DNA from: Fodinibius saliphilus
GTDB lineage: Bacteria; Bacteroidota; Rhodothermia; Balneolales; Balneolaceae
Assembly (NCBI RefSeq): GCF_005869845.1
Contig: NZ_VAWF01000004.1
Coordinates: 366,527 to 430,526 of the forward strand
Length of the DNA: 64,000 bases
Direction: 5' to 3'
Shown one piece after another: positions 1 to 9,527 of this stretch (positions within the stretch are counted from its first letter, which is position 1; every line of letters begins with the position of its first letter). The notes below the pieces were generated by a model. It had not been told where the DNA came from. It was given only the letters and a program-made list of their open reading frames with translations, and did not search any database. Made by a program: the position numbers and the translations under genes.

Positions 1-1
1 A

Positions 2-904
2 CTTAACAAAGAAGGCGACGGCAGTGATGTAGAAGCCATTACCGTACCGCGTCCCGGACACGCCGACCTTACGGGAGTGCAGAAGTACCGGTATGATGAT
101 ATTCGACCCGCTATTGAGCGCTCCAGTGCTCGCGAAACTGCTATGCGAGTAGCGTGTTGCTCTATTGCTCGCCAATTCCTCAAGCATTTTGGAATCGAAA
201 TAGGCGGACATGTAACAAGGATCGGAAGTGTAGGCTACGAAAATTCCTGGGAAGATGTTCGGAAACGGGTAGATCCCATGCTGGACGATGGAGCCGAAAC
301 GGTATTTGAAGAAGCCGACCAATCGCCTGTTCGTTGCCTGGATGAGGGGCTCACCCAGCAGATGCGCGATCTTATAATAAAACGTCGCAAAGAGGGAAGT
401 TCACTGGGCGGCCACTGGGAAGTAATTGTTACCGGACTACCCGCAGGGCTTGGTAGCTTTGTACACTGGGACCGTAAGCTGGATGGAAAAATTGCACAAG
501 CCATTATGGGTACCCAGGCAATGAAAGGAGTGGAGATTGGACAAGGCTTTGAATCGGGCCGTCGCCACGGGCAGGAGGTTCACGATGAAATTATCTATAA
601 GGACGATGACTTTAAGCGCCGCACCAATCGCATGGGCGGTATTGAGGGAGGAATCTCCACGGGTATGCCCTTAATTGTGCGCGGTGTTATGAAACCGATA
701 CCCACCATGCTCACCCCCATTGATACGGTTGATTTCAAATCTAAGGAAAAGAAAGATACTCGTTATGAGCGATCAGACGTCTGTGCCCTGCCTCGTGCCA
801 TCGTTGTAGTCGAAAGTGTTATTGCTACAGTGTTGGCCAATGCGTTCCTGGAAAAGTTCGGCGGCGACTCGATCGAAGAAATTGAGGAGCGCTATAAAAA
901 GTAA
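2..904 (+). CDS. aroC: chorismate synthase, 5' end outside window
   Basis: Final enzyme of the shikimate pathway: converts 5-enolpyruvylshikimate-3-phosphate to chorismate with reduced FMN. The reading frame is open from base 2, so the gene begins upstream. About 300 residues are visible, and roughly 60-90 N-terminal residues are missing compared with the family. Visible family motifs are RPGHADLTG at the left edge, SSARETAMRVA, GSSLGGHWEV, GTQAMKGVEIG, GGIEGGISTG and the C-terminal signature RSDVCALPRA (visible residues 257-266). The gene ends normally in a lysine-rich tail. No internal break is seen. It is followed by a 281-base gap and a convergent gene. Identification is secure; only the start is unknown. 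Confidence 0.97.
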   Translation, partial: LNKEGDGSDVEAITVPRPGHADLTGVQKYRYDDIRPAIERSSARETAMRVACCSIARQFLKHFGIEIGGHVTRIGSVGYENSWEDVRKRVDPMLDDGAETVFEEADQSPVRCLDEGLTQQMRDLIIKRRKEGSSLGGHWEVIVTGLPAGLGSFVHWDRKLDGKIAQAIMGTQAMKGVEIGQGFESGRRHGQEVHDEIIYKDDDFKRRTNRMGGIEGGISTGMPLIVRGVMKPIPTMLTPIDTVDFKSKEKKDTRYERSDVCALPRAIVVVESVIATVLANAFLEKFGGDSIEEIEERYKK

Positions 905-1185
905 TTTCTTTCCCCGGTGTTATTTGGATACCAGGAATATCGATTATTGGATTACTATGTGCCAAAAGACCAACGACTGCCCTAACCTCCCCTTGAGGGG
1001 AGTACCACAAAGCGGGAAGGGTGTCTAATTTCCTAATAAACAATTAGGGAATTTAAGTACAAAAAGACGAAAGAAAAAGGGCAAATAGACTACTTCATTT
1101 AATTTTTTAACAAAGAATTAACACTGTGCAATTATATTTGCTCAATCTAAACATCATAAAAAAATCGGGATGATTAATGCATTAA
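905..1185. other. intergenic gap between convergent genes
   Basis: No credible gene is seen in these 281 bases, which separate aroC from the convergent exported-protein gene. The left part holds the C/G-rich hairpin listed separately. The rest is AT-rich, and no clear U-tract terminator is visible. Confidence 0.5.
987..1002. repeat. GC-rich hairpin, possible REP-like element
   Basis: A perfect 6-bp inverted repeat (CTCCCC / GGGGAG) encloses a TTGA loop. It lies in a locally GC-rich patch (about 980-1025) just after aroC, within otherwise AT-rich intergenic DNA. There is no T-run after the stem, so it is not a textbook terminator. The patch resembles dispersed intergenic repeats of Bacteroidota, but only one copy is seen here. 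Confidence 0.35.
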
Positions 1186-2760
1186 TCACTTAATTAACTG
1201 CATTTTAAGTTCTTCAATGAACTGCTCCCCAGATTCCCCATTCAGGAATAAATAATGTAGCTTCCCCTCGGAATCTCTCCTCCGGGTCACAAGTTGTTGA
1301 TGATATAAGGAACCCGGCGAAGTATTGCCATAGGTATTGGGCGGAGCAGTTCCCTCTCCCACAGAAGTCCTTGGTATTGCGATCTCTACTAACCGAGAAT
1401 TTCGTTTAGAGCCCGGGCCTTTAAGCTCTGGCAGATCACGAATATATGCGAACTTTTTTCCAACAACAGGGTCACCATAGGCTGAACTCCAGCTCAATAA
1501 CATCGAGGATTTCATGGCGTTTTTATTACCGTCATCAATAGGGGGCGTATTTCCGTCAGGTGTAGCAATATTAGCATGCCACTTTAACGGAGCCAGAAAT
1601 TTTGAATAGCGGAATGGATCTATCCCATCCCCATGCGGGGGATCATTTAATAAATTATTAGCCCTGACAACATGCCAAAAAGGAATCACTCTCCGTAAAG
1701 CTATATCAAAATAGTACGATCCTTCGGCCCAAAAAGGCTTCCCGCCATCTGTTTGATACCACCAATAGTTATAACGTTTATCTCCACTATCGGTATAATG
1801 AAATGCCGTTGATTTCATAGCCCGATCGAAAATAGAATCAAGATCATGGAACTCCATATCATCGTCATCAATAATGGGCGTAAACGGACCATTAAAGCCC
1901 AGGGCAACATAGCCCGTGGCTACAAATGATATTAACGGCCAATTACCAGCCTGAATCTCATGCATCTGTACTCCCGCCGAATAGGGATCATCCCAAATTG
2001 TTGGCAAGTTACCATTAGAATCTTGCCACAGAATTTTCAGTTCACTGTATATATAGTCATTCCACCATTGCTTGTCTGACTGGTTTAATAACAACCCAAG
2101 ATTTCCACCCAGATCTTCATAGGCATTTTCCAGGGCCAGATAAAGGTCCCAGGCCCGGGCCACTTTCATCAGTGAGTTAGAACGCTTAAAGGCATTGCCC
2201 TTCGAGACGTCACGGACGTAATTCCCACGATTGTGTAAGGCAGTGATGAAATCAATCAGGACTTCAGAATGCGAGGGCATGTTAACAAACAAATCCTTGA
2301 GAGAAGATGTGAATATGTTTGGTTCCCCATTATCTCCATCATTCTCTTCAATTATTAAAGTCATAAGAGCTACAAATGCCATTGACTCCAAAACAGCGCT
2401 ATTATATTCTGCATTGGCTGTTGTAAATACTTTCAATCCATCATCATGTAACCCAATTATTTTCCTAAAGGGTTTTGTAACTGTTAAATCTCTTGCTTGT
2501 TCAATTCCATAAGCTTTTTCAAGTACCTGTTTAACTCCAAATGTAGTAGAACTATAGTGATGCTGATAGGAATCGTTCTTGGTATTATCAAAGCCCCGCA
2601 TTGACAGGGCTGGTCGGGGGATATCAAATTGATCACTGGTAAACCGGGTATTCTTTCGGTTATCCGGCAAGTTCCATGTTTGCCCAAAGGCTAACTTAGC
2701 TCCCATTAAAGAATACAAGCATAGAAATAGTACCACCAATACATTGCGCCAACGTAGCAT
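1186..2760 (-). CDS. exported toroid-like protein, possible polysaccharide lyase relative
   Basis: A 524-residue protein with a clear N-terminal signal peptide (hydrophobic residues about 7-24, then AFGQ). I do not recognise a specific family. The tryptophan- and tyrosine-rich body (WWYQTDGG, PFWAEGSYYF, FWHVVRANNLL) and the late TPDGNTPPIDDGN segment recall the alpha/alpha-toroid of heparinase II/III and alginate-lyase-like enzymes, which would suggest periplasmic or surface polysaccharide cleavage. That is inference from appearance. No beta-sandwich or T9SS tail follows, whereas such enzymes are often longer, so the protein may be C-terminally shortened. It follows a small lipoprotein gene by 31 bases on the same strand, suggesting one transcript. 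Confidence 0.75.
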   Translation of the reverse strand: MLRWRNVLVVLFLCLYSLMGAKLAFGQTWNLPDNRKNTRFTSDQFDIPRPALSMRGFDNTKNDSYQHHYSSTTFGVKQVLEKAYGIEQARDLTVTKPFRKIIGLHDDGLKVFTTANAEYNSAVLESMAFVALMTLIIEENDGDNGEPNIFTSSLKDLFVNMPSHSEVLIDFITALHNRGNYVRDVSKGNAFKRSNSLMKVARAWDLYLALENAYEDLGGNLGLLLNQSDKQWWNDYIYSELKILWQDSNGNLPTIWDDPYSAGVQMHEIQAGNWPLISFVATGYVALGFNGPFTPIIDDDDMEFHDLDSIFDRAMKSTAFHYTDSGDKRYNYWWYQTDGGKPFWAEGSYYFDIALRRVIPFWHVVRANNLLNDPPHGDGIDPFRYSKFLAPLKWHANIATPDGNTPPIDDGNKNAMKSSMLLSWSSAYGDPVVGKKFAYIRDLPELKGPGSKRNSRLVEIAIPRTSVGEGTAPPNTYGNTSPGSLYHQQLVTRRRDSEGKLHYLFLNGESGEQFIEELKMQLIK

Positions 2761-2791
2761 AATTGTTCCTCTCTTTTTGTTAATTTGTTAT

Positions 2792-3196
2792 TTAATCAAC
2801 TTGTTTAACAGGTATATCTATTAATTTTGTTACTGCAACAGAATCTTCTGAACCGTTATCTACTCGGACATCTCCCCCCACAATTGTTACCTCCCCTGCT
2901 TCCAAATATTCAAATCCACTTGCTTTCCATCTAATTTTCGGACCGGTGATAGTACCATTAATGGGTATTAATCGTTCTTCGTCTAAGCTCCAATAAAATT
3001 TAAACCGCTCATCCAAGCTGTCCTCTATTACACAATGAATCAACACCGTATCCCCCACGGCAGCGGTATCGGGCGTCAATCGTATCTCCAGGATTTCAGT
3101 CTGGGGAATGGGTTCCGGGTCCGGCCCGGTGCCACAATTGGCCACCAGAAATAATACTAACATGGCAAGAAGCAGATTGCTTAGGTCTCTTTTCAT
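2792..3196 (-). CDS. small lipoprotein with Ig-like domain
   Basis: Predicted 134-residue lipoprotein. The start at 3196 gives MKRDLSNLLLAMLVLFLVANC, a positively charged N-terminus and hydrophobic core ending in a cysteine. An upstream ATG at 3325 would add 43 residues that spoil the signal peptide. After a Pro-rich spacer comes one beta-rich domain of about 95 residues (ILEIRLTPDTAAVGDTVLIHC, then strands and a final valine-rich strand) resembling Ig/PKD-like modules. Such proteins usually act as cell-envelope binding or spacer modules; no function can be assigned. It is probably co-transcribed with the downstream exported gene at 1186-2760. The -1 lipobox residue is Asn, which is unusual. 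Confidence 0.65.
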   Translation of the reverse strand: MKRDLSNLLLAMLVLFLVANCGTGPDPEPIPQTEILEIRLTPDTAAVGDTVLIHCVIEDSLDERFKFYWSLDEERLIPINGTITGPKIRWKASGFEYLEAGEVTIVGGDVRVDNGSEDSVAVTKLIDIPVKQVD

Positions 3197-3692
3197 AGCT
3201 GTAAGTATTGATTGGTGATTAAGTACCAAGTAACAAAATTGCAATGTAACAAAGAAACAGAGACCACTGATGACCGACAACCGCCTCTTTGCCCTAAGGG
3301 AGTAGCCGGCACAACCTTTTACCATCGACCCTGTGATTGACTATTTAGGTGATTTTATCACAAAATATGCAATGCAATTAGTACCTTATTGGTAACCCTT
3401 GGCAGAGAACAAAAAACGAGCATCCAAACCCTCATTTCTTAATTTTAAATTTTTAATTCAACCACCTATCCTATCGACTGGTTAAAATTTAAAGGTGTCG
3501 TAAGTGCCACTACCTTAAAACTCAAAAAAATACCGGCATATCTTTTCATCCTTATAGTTTATAAATTCAACGTACATCATTAGTTTCTCTAAAGAGAGTT
3601 GAATCTCTTTGCATCTGAGGCACGTATATTTTTTGTGGCCTCTTGATGAAACATAGAATACCATCCCAAGCTATACGTTAGCGTAACTGGTT
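3197..3692. other. divergent intergenic region
   Basis: This AT-rich stretch separates the minus-strand lipoprotein gene from the plus-strand TPR operon and must hold both promoters. I see no confident -33/-7 pair, no RNA gene and no repeat beyond short AT palindromes. Confidence 0.5.
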
Positions 3693-4040
3693 ATGAGTGA
3701 AGACAATAAATCCAAGATCAAACAGCTGGCAAGGCAAATAAAGAACAATCCCGGTGATTCGTTTTCAAAATTTGCCCTGGCCCTGGAATTTCGCAAAAAC
3801 GGAGAATTTAAAAAGGCACGAATTCTTTTCGAGGATATTTTGAGCAGCGACCCGGAGTATGTCGGAGTTTATTACCATCTTGGGAAGCTATATGAAGCCT
3901 TAGATCGACTAAAAGATGCCAAAAAACTTTATACGAAAGGAATTGATATTGCGCAGAAGCAAAATAAAGGGCGTACAAAAACAGAATTAAAAGAAGCGCT
4001 GAGCCAAGTAGAAATCGAAATTGAACAACGAACAACTTAA
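3693..4040 (+). CDS. TPR repeat protein
   Basis: Small soluble 115-residue protein with no signal peptide. Residues about 20-95 form at least two tetratricopeptide helices-pairs (FSKFALALEFRKNGEFKKA, then YYHLGKLYEALDRLKDAKKLY). The tail is charged and helical (ELKEALSQVEIEIEQ). TPRs mediate protein-protein contacts, so a scaffold or adaptor role is likely, but no partner is identified. Its stop overlaps the next start (TAATG at 4038-4042), so it is translationally coupled to the LysM protein and probably works in the same envelope process. Confidence 0.85.
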   Translation: MSEDNKSKIKQLARQIKNNPGDSFSKFALALEFRKNGEFKKARILFEDILSSDPEYVGVYYHLGKLYEALDRLKDAKKLYTKGIDIAQKQNKGRTKTELKEALSQVEIEIEQRTT

Positions 4041-5161
4041 TGACCAAGCAACAAACTGTTTTCGTAAAATCCATTATCCCACTTTTGGCATTACTTCTGA
4101 TGGTAACGATGGTATCTTTGGCCCAGAGCACAACACATACCGTTAAGAAAGGTGAAACTCTGTTTAGTATTGCCCAAAAGTATGGAGTAGAAATCCCACA
4201 GCTTAAAAAGTGGAACGACATAACGGCCGAAAATCTATCGGTCGGACAATCGCTGGTTATTCGCTCTACCAATACCGATAACAAAGATAAAACTACCCAT
4301 ACTGTAGAAGAGCAAGAGACGTTATTTTCGATCTCTAAATCCTATAATGTGAGTATTGCAGAGATAAAATCTTGGAATGACTTATCATCAAATAATTTAT
4401 CAGTAGGGCAAAAACTGGTCATCTATCCGAGTAAAGAACAAGGCAATATCCAACAATCCATAGTTGCAGAAGACAATACTCAACAAAACACTTATTACAC
4501 TGTTAAAAGTGGAGACTCACTTTATCGTATTGCCCAAGCTCATAACATGACGATTACTGAGCTTAAGGAACTTAACGATCTCTCTTCTAATACGATCCGT
4601 ATTGGTCAAAAACTAACAGTAAGAGGCCAAGGCGATGACACTACACCCTCGATAGCCTCCAAAGCGAACTCCTCTCCACAGGGTAAATTTATTTCTCATG
4701 AAATTTCCGGCAGTTCACAACCCCTTGATGTGTTACTCAAAAAATTTCAGATGACTGAAACAGAGTTTCGCGCACTTAATCCCGGTGTTGAAGGCACCAC
4801 TTTATATCCCGGCCAAAACCTTACTGTTTTAGCCCCCCCTTCAAAAAAGTATCAAAATCCGTATCTCAATGATTCGAATATGCAAAGCCTGGGGACCACT
4901 CCCGTTTCTAAATACAGCGAAAAAGAAAAGGCAACTCCTACCACCAATGGTGAGCTCTACAATCCTGCAGCCCTGACAGCTGCACATTCAAATATCTCAC
5001 TGGGGTCGGTCGTCTATATTGAAAATCCCAACAATAATAAGGGAGTTTTTGTACGTATTAATGATCGCAACTCCGGCAATACGCTCAAACTATCTTCTAC
5101 TGCCTGGCAGCTCCTAGAATTTAGCAGCAGTGAACCAACGGTAACGATCTATCAAAATTAA
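4040..5161 (+). CDS. exported LysM protein with C-terminal RlpA-like barrel
   Basis: A 373-residue exported peptidoglycan-binding protein. It has a signal peptide (residues 1-29), three clear LysM domains at about 33-75, 86-129 and 151-195 (each with GETLFSIA- or GDSLYRIA-type openings), and a weaker fourth at about 219-263. After a linker, residues 304-372 resemble the RlpA double-psi beta-barrel (GELYNPAALTAAH, VFVRINDR). RlpA proteins cleave naked glycan strands. The expected acidic/His/Asp pattern is E305, H316 and D342, but the residue equivalent to a conserved Asp is N308, so catalysis is uncertain. Both ends of the gene overlap neighbours in TAATG junctions, tying it to the TPR and CPBP genes. 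Confidence 0.9.
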   Translation: MTKQQTVFVKSIIPLLALLLMVTMVSLAQSTTHTVKKGETLFSIAQKYGVEIPQLKKWNDITAENLSVGQSLVIRSTNTDNKDKTTHTVEEQETLFSISKSYNVSIAEIKSWNDLSSNNLSVGQKLVIYPSKEQGNIQQSIVAEDNTQQNTYYTVKSGDSLYRIAQAHNMTITELKELNDLSSNTIRIGQKLTVRGQGDDTTPSIASKANSSPQGKFISHEISGSSQPLDVLLKKFQMTETEFRALNPGVEGTTLYPGQNLTVLAPPSKKYQNPYLNDSNMQSLGTTPVSKYSEKEKATPTTNGELYNPAALTAAHSNISLGSVVYIENPNNNKGVFVRINDRNSGNTLKLSSTAWQLLEFSSSEPTVTIYQN

Positions 5162-5889
5162 TGACTAATACCACAAAAAGTATTCGGAATTATTTTTCTA
5201 CTACTCACTCATTGTTGTACAGCTACCTGATTAGCTTGCCTCTGCTGTTGGCCTATGAAGTGCTTATTTTTATTGCTCAGCCTAATTCCGAACAAGTGGT
5301 ACGCATCTCTGTTGATGTATGGGTTAAAACCCTGTTCTCTTATATTGGCCAAGACGTACTTTCCATAACCCTCATATTTGTAGCTTTATTAGGGATCTAT
5401 GTACTCTACAGTGAAAGAGAACAACTCTCATCCTTGAAGTTACGTTACTTTGGTGGCATGATCTTCGAATCATCGGTATATGCCTTTATTCTCGGCCTCA
5501 TGCTTACGGTTACGGTAAGCAACTTGCTACAGATGCTGCAAACTTCGCCTATTGAAAGCCTTTCAATGCTACAACAGTTTGCGCTATCATTGGGGGCTGG
5601 ATTGTATGAAGAACTTTTCTTTCGCGTAATTCTGGTATCTGCACTGCTCTACATTTTTAAAAGATTTTTTTCTAACAAATATATCTCTTTTGGATCTGCA
5701 ATTATATTTGCGGCACTTATTTTTAGCCTTGTGCACTATATAGGAGTCATGGGCGATCCATTCACTATGGGATCATTCCTATTTCGATTTCTCTTTGGAC
5801 TAGCACTCAATGCAATTTACATTTGGCGTGGGTTTGGAGTTGCAGCATGGACTCATGCTATTTATGATATCATGGTTATTATCTACTAG
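5161..5889 (+). CDS. CPBP-family intramembrane metalloprotease
   Basis: A 242-residue polytopic membrane protein with about seven hydrophobic segments. It carries the ABI/CPBP (CAAX-protease-like) motifs in order: GLYEELFFR with E150, E151 and R155; FSLVH with H192; and THAIYD with H232 and D236. These residues form the membrane-embedded catalytic metal site in the family. Substrates of bacterial members are mostly unknown; a role in envelope protein processing fits the neighbouring peptidoglycan-binding LysM protein. Its start overlaps the LysM stop (TAATG at 5159-5163), making it the last gene of a three-gene coupled operon. Confidence 0.88.
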   Translation: MTNTTKSIRNYFSTTHSLLYSYLISLPLLLAYEVLIFIAQPNSEQVVRISVDVWVKTLFSYIGQDVLSITLIFVALLGIYVLYSEREQLSSLKLRYFGGMIFESSVYAFILGLMLTVTVSNLLQMLQTSPIESLSMLQQFALSLGAGLYEELFFRVILVSALLYIFKRFFSNKYISFGSAIIFAALIFSLVHYIGVMGDPFTMGSFLFRFLFGLALNAIYIWRGFGVAAWTHAIYDIMVIIY

Positions 5890-6160
5890 GAACGTTGTAG
5901 ATATTGCACAACCAGTTACTATTTTCTTGGTAAGAAAAAGAATTCAAAAACCATCAGTATATATAAAACCATATATTAGCTTTTTACGTATTAAATTATG
6001 ACTATATAGGTCATCTAGTAAAACGATTAACCTTTTAATCTTATAATTGATATACTATAAGTGTAAAAATGTAGAAAGGAATTAGGGATGTCTTAAAAGT
6101 GTACCATTATTTCGTGCGACTGCGCTAATAGGATCTTTCAATAAACCGTTATCCATCGGG

Positions 6161-6742
6161 ATGGCTAAACTAACAAAAGAGGAAATCCAAAAGCAGGAAG
6201 ATTTCGAAGAAGAAATCATTCCGCACTTGGATGCCATGTATAATTTTGCATTGCGCCTTACATCGGATCCCAGCGATGCTGAAGATCTGGTGCAGGATAC
6301 TATTGTCAAAGCATTTCGCTTCTTTAGCAGTTATGAAAAAGGGACCAATGCTAAAGCCTGGCTGTTTCGAATCCTGAAAAATTCATACATCAATAACTAT
6401 CGCAAAAAGTCGAAGCAACCGAGCCAGGTTGACTACGACGAAGTAGCCACTTTTTATGAAACAATAAGGGCCGAACGTACCGACACTTCGGACCTGGAAG
6501 ACAAAATGTTCCGGGATCTTATTGATGATGATATCTCCAATGCCTTGGAGGAACTACCTGAAGATTTCCGAACTGTGGTCTTATTGTGTGATATCGAAGA
6601 TTTCACGTATGAAGAGATTGCCAATATGCTTGATGTACCCATCGGTACCATACGTTCTCGCTTGCACCGGGGACGAAACTTGCTTAAAGACCAGCTGGTT
6701 GAATATGCTGAAAAACGCGGCTACCAACCTGATCCGGAATAA
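6161..6742 (+). CDS. ECF-family RNA polymerase sigma factor
   Basis: A 193-residue sigma-70-family factor with only regions 2 and 4, the ECF layout. Region 2 (about residues 20-85) contains YNFALRLTSDPSDAEDLVQDT and KAWLFRILKN. Region 4 (about 130-180) contains LEELPEDFRTVVLLCDIE, YEEIANMLDVPIGTIRSRLHRGR, a typical helix-turn-helix. It redirects RNA polymerase to specific promoters. No adjacent anti-sigma factor is seen, unlike many ECF genes. It converges on a sensor kinase gene after 56 bases. A link to PorX signalling is possible because some PorX proteins act through an ECF factor (SigP), but this is inference. The ATG at 6161 lacks a clear ribosome binding site. Confidence 0.93.
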   Translation: MAKLTKEEIQKQEDFEEEIIPHLDAMYNFALRLTSDPSDAEDLVQDTIVKAFRFFSSYEKGTNAKAWLFRILKNSYINNYRKKSKQPSQVDYDEVATFYETIRAERTDTSDLEDKMFRDLIDDDISNALEELPEDFRTVVLLCDIEDFTYEEIANMLDVPIGTIRSRLHRGRNLLKDQLVEYAEKRGYQPDPE

Positions 6743-6798
6743 CCCTTTCTGAAAATAGAGATCGAAACTAGGAGTCTGTTAGCTAAGTTTGACGCCCC

Positions 6799-8109
6799 CT
6801 AAGTACTTTGCAGTTCCTGCTTATTTTCACCAGGATCACTTGATAATATTATCCGAATACTTGTTCCACTCCCCAACTCAGACTCATACAGTACTAGCTT
6901 CCCACGGTGGTAATCTTCAATTATACGTTGTGTAAGGCTCAATCCTAACCCCCAGCCTCTCTTTTTCGTGCTATAGCCGGGTTTGAAAATTTCGCTGTGA
7001 TACTTTTTTTCAATACCCACTCCAGTATCTTTCACATCAATATACACCTCATCACCAACCCTTTTTAGTATTATTGACACCTGTGATTTTGCTGCTTTTG
7101 AATGAATTGCATCCATCGCATTCTTGACTAGGTTTTCCATCGCCCACTGAAACAAATCAGGATTTACCTTTGCCTGTACGCTTTCATCCAGTTTACGATA
7201 GACATCTACATTTTTTTTCAACTGGGGCAATCGTTGTTCCATATAATCTAGAACCTCTCTCAAAATGGGAGCTAATTTATGACGCTTAAGTTCGGGCTCC
7301 GAACCAATTTTATTAAAACGTTCAGCCACTCCCCGCAATCTGGAAATATCATTATCCAACTCACTACATATCCGCTGGGTAAACGCATCATCTTTTTTTT
7401 CTTCTCTCAATAGTTCTACCCAACCATATAAACTCGATAAGGGGGTTCCCAGTTGGTGGGCAGCTTCTTTGGTCATACCTACCCATAAGTTAGACTGCTC
7501 TGATTTTGTTATAGTGCGATAGCTGACAAAACCGATCCCTAGCAGAAGTGCTAGCAAGCTAAATTGGATATAGGGAAAATAGCGAAGATAACGCACAGTA
7601 GGACTTTCCCCATAGTACACATATTGAACCTGCGAATACTGTTGGTTGCCCAACGTTATTTTTATGGGATCATGCATAGCGCCATACCGCTCAATCAGAT
7701 CTTTACTCAAGGGTTCATCAACATGATAGGCCGCAATAATTTCTCCCTGCTCATCTACAATAATTCGGGGAACGTAAAACCGATCTTCACTAATCACAAT
7801 TTCCTGTGTCACAAACGTTTGTGACGCCCGATCAGCCTCTGCCTCTTCAATAATCGCAGCGATACTGTCCGGAACAGCATCATGCTGGCGTAAGTATCGA
7901 GAAACTTCTAACAAGTTTCGGCTAATCTGTTCCTGGGTGGGATTGCTTGTATACTCTATTGCCTCTGCCCAAAGTTCAATACCCGATCGCTCTTGGGTTA
8001 GGATACGATCAACCAGGTATTTATTGTATGCAAACGAGCCAATACCCAGTAGTATCAAAAGCCCGATAAGAGCAATATTTATCCTATTTGATGTGAGTCG
8101 AATTTTCAT
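6799..8109 (-). CDS. membrane sensor histidine kinase
   Basis: A 436-residue kinase with TM1 at about 11-28, an extracytoplasmic sensor region of about 150 residues, TM2 at about 178-197 and no recognisable HAMP domain. The H-box is KEAAHQLGTPLSSL with phospho-acceptor H218. The N-box is NLVKNAMDAI (about 327-336), G1 is DTGVGI (361-366), and the lid region is KPGYSTKKRGWGLGLSL. All catalytic boxes are intact. The HQLGTPLSSL version of the H-box is common in Bacteroidota kinases. No response regulator lies beside it; the nearest in the window is porX (19268-20821), so a PorY-like role is a hypothesis only. Confidence 0.93.
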   Translation of the reverse strand: MKIRLTSNRINIALIGLLILLGIGSFAYNKYLVDRILTQERSGIELWAEAIEYTSNPTQEQISRNLLEVSRYLRQHDAVPDSIAAIIEEAEADRASQTFVTQEIVISEDRFYVPRIIVDEQGEIIAAYHVDEPLSKDLIERYGAMHDPIKITLGNQQYSQVQYVYYGESPTVRYLRYFPYIQFSLLALLLGIGFVSYRTITKSEQSNLWVGMTKEAAHQLGTPLSSLYGWVELLREEKKDDAFTQRICSELDNDISRLRGVAERFNKIGSEPELKRHKLAPILREVLDYMEQRLPQLKKNVDVYRKLDESVQAKVNPDLFQWAMENLVKNAMDAIHSKAAKSQVSIILKRVGDEVYIDVKDTGVGIEKKYHSEIFKPGYSTKKRGWGLGLSLTQRIIEDYHRGKLVLYESELGSGTSIRIILSSDPGENKQELQST

Positions 8110-8177
8110 ACTTCCCCTTTTGGACCGTCAAAAAGATCTAAATATATAGTAAACCACCCGACATTTTACAAAATAAA

Positions 8178-8205
8178 AAAGGCATCACCGAATGATGATG
8201 CCTTT
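8178..8205 (-). terminator. rho-independent terminator after clpX
   Basis: A perfect 10-bp stem (AAAGGCATCA / TGATGCCTTT) with an 8-base loop. On the minus strand it is followed by a T-rich run (8166-8177 reversed). It lies 23 bases beyond the clpX stop, so it ends the tig-clpP-clpX transcript. Confidence 0.85.
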
Positions 8206-8227
8206 AAAAGATTTTTTCTTTTAGTCT

Positions 8228-9490
8228 TTATGCCGAAGCTTTGCGCTTTTCATATACCGGAGGTGCACCATCTTCGATAGTCTCGCGGGTCACCACACAC
8301 CGCTCTATATTATCCATTGATGGGAGGGTAAACATAATCTCAAGCATGGAATCTTCCATAATGGAACGGAGACCACGAGCACCGGTTTTGCGTTTCATTG
8401 CTCTTTCAACGATAACTTCGAGCGCTTCTTCTTCAAAAATTAGCTCAACCCCCTCCATCTTAAACAGCTTTTTATACTGCTTGGTAAGGGCATTCTTAGG
8501 CTTAACCAAGATCTCAATCATTGCATCTTTTGAAAGCTGATGCAATCCGGATATAACCGGTAACCGACCAATCAATTCCGGAATTAACCCATAACGCTGA
8601 AGATCCTGCGCTTCAACATGGGTAAAGATATCCGGATCTTCTTTATCAAAAGTTACCTGCTCTTCGGTATGGAAGCCTAGAGAACTTACAGAAAGACGCT
8701 TTGCAATTATCTCTTCAAGTCCGCTAAAAGCACCACCACAGATAAACAAAATTTCTGAGGTATCAACCTGAATAAAGCTCTGCTCGGGATGTTTGCGACC
8801 ACCTTTGGGAGGAATATTTGCCGTAGTACCTTCCAGAATCTTTAATAATGCCTGCTGTACTCCTTCTCCAGAGACATCACGTGTTATTGAAGGGTTATCA
8901 CTCTTACGAGCCACTTTGTCCACCTCATCGATATATACAATCCCACGTTTAGCCTGCTCAACATCATAATCAGCTGACTGCAACAGGCTTGATAGAATGC
9001 TTTCAACATCTTCACCAACATAACCGGCCTCAGTCAATACTGTGGCATCGGCGATGGTAAATGGCACGTCAATAATATTTGCCATTGTTTTAGCCAGCAG
9101 GGTTTTTCCACAGCCGGTAGGTCCCAGCAGAACAATATTACTCTTTTCTACTTCTGTATCACCAAACTCTTCACTGAGCTCAGAACTTATGCGCTTATAG
9201 TGATTATAAACAGCAACAGACAAGGTCTTTTTTGCCCCTTCCTGGCCAATCACATACTCATCCAGGCGTGACTTTATTTCAGCAGGCTTCAGTAATGGCT
9301 GATAATTCTTTTCTCGCTGCTCTGACATGGATGCCAAATCGCTTTTAACGATCCCAGAAGCATCTGCTACGCACCGATCGCAAATATATACGTCATTAGG
9401 ACCGGCAACCATGCTATTCACTTCATGGCTCGATCGACCACAAAACGAACAGTGTATTGTTTTATCGCTATTGTTTTCTTGGTCGCTCAT
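8228..9490 (-). CDS. clpX: ATP-dependent Clp protease ATP-binding subunit ClpX
   Basis: AAA+ unfoldase that recognises substrates and feeds them to ClpP. The 420-residue length is normal. The N-terminal zinc-binding domain has C14, C17, C37 and C40. Walker A is GPTGCGKT at 123-130. The pore loop GYVGED and Walker B VYIDEVDK follow, and sensor 2 lies in the [11 protein letters not shown] segment. Everything expected is intact. It lies 37 bases downstream of clpP on the same strand and is followed by a strong terminator. Identification is secure. Confidence 0.98.
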   Translation of the reverse strand: MSDQENNSDKTIHCSFCGRSSHEVNSMVAGPNDVYICDRCVADASGIVKSDLASMSEQREKNYQPLLKPAEIKSRLDEYVIGQEGAKKTLSVAVYNHYKRISSELSEEFGDTEVEKSNIVLLGPTGCGKTLLAKTMANIIDVPFTIADATVLTEAGYVGEDVESILSSLLQSADYDVEQAKRGIVYIDEVDKVARKSDNPSITRDVSGEGVQQALLKILEGTTANIPPKGGRKHPEQSFIQVDTSEILFICGGAFSGLEEIIAKRLSVSSLGFHTEEQVTFDKEDPDIFTHVEAQDLQRYGLIPELIGRLPVISGLHQLSKDAMIEILVKPKNALTKQYKKLFKMEGVELIFEEEALEVIVERAMKRKTGARGLRSIMEDSMLEIMFTLPSMDNIERCVVTRETIEDGAPPVYEKRKASA

Positions 9491-9527
9491 TATACTTTGC
9501 CTACACCTTCTATACTAATTTGGTTTA

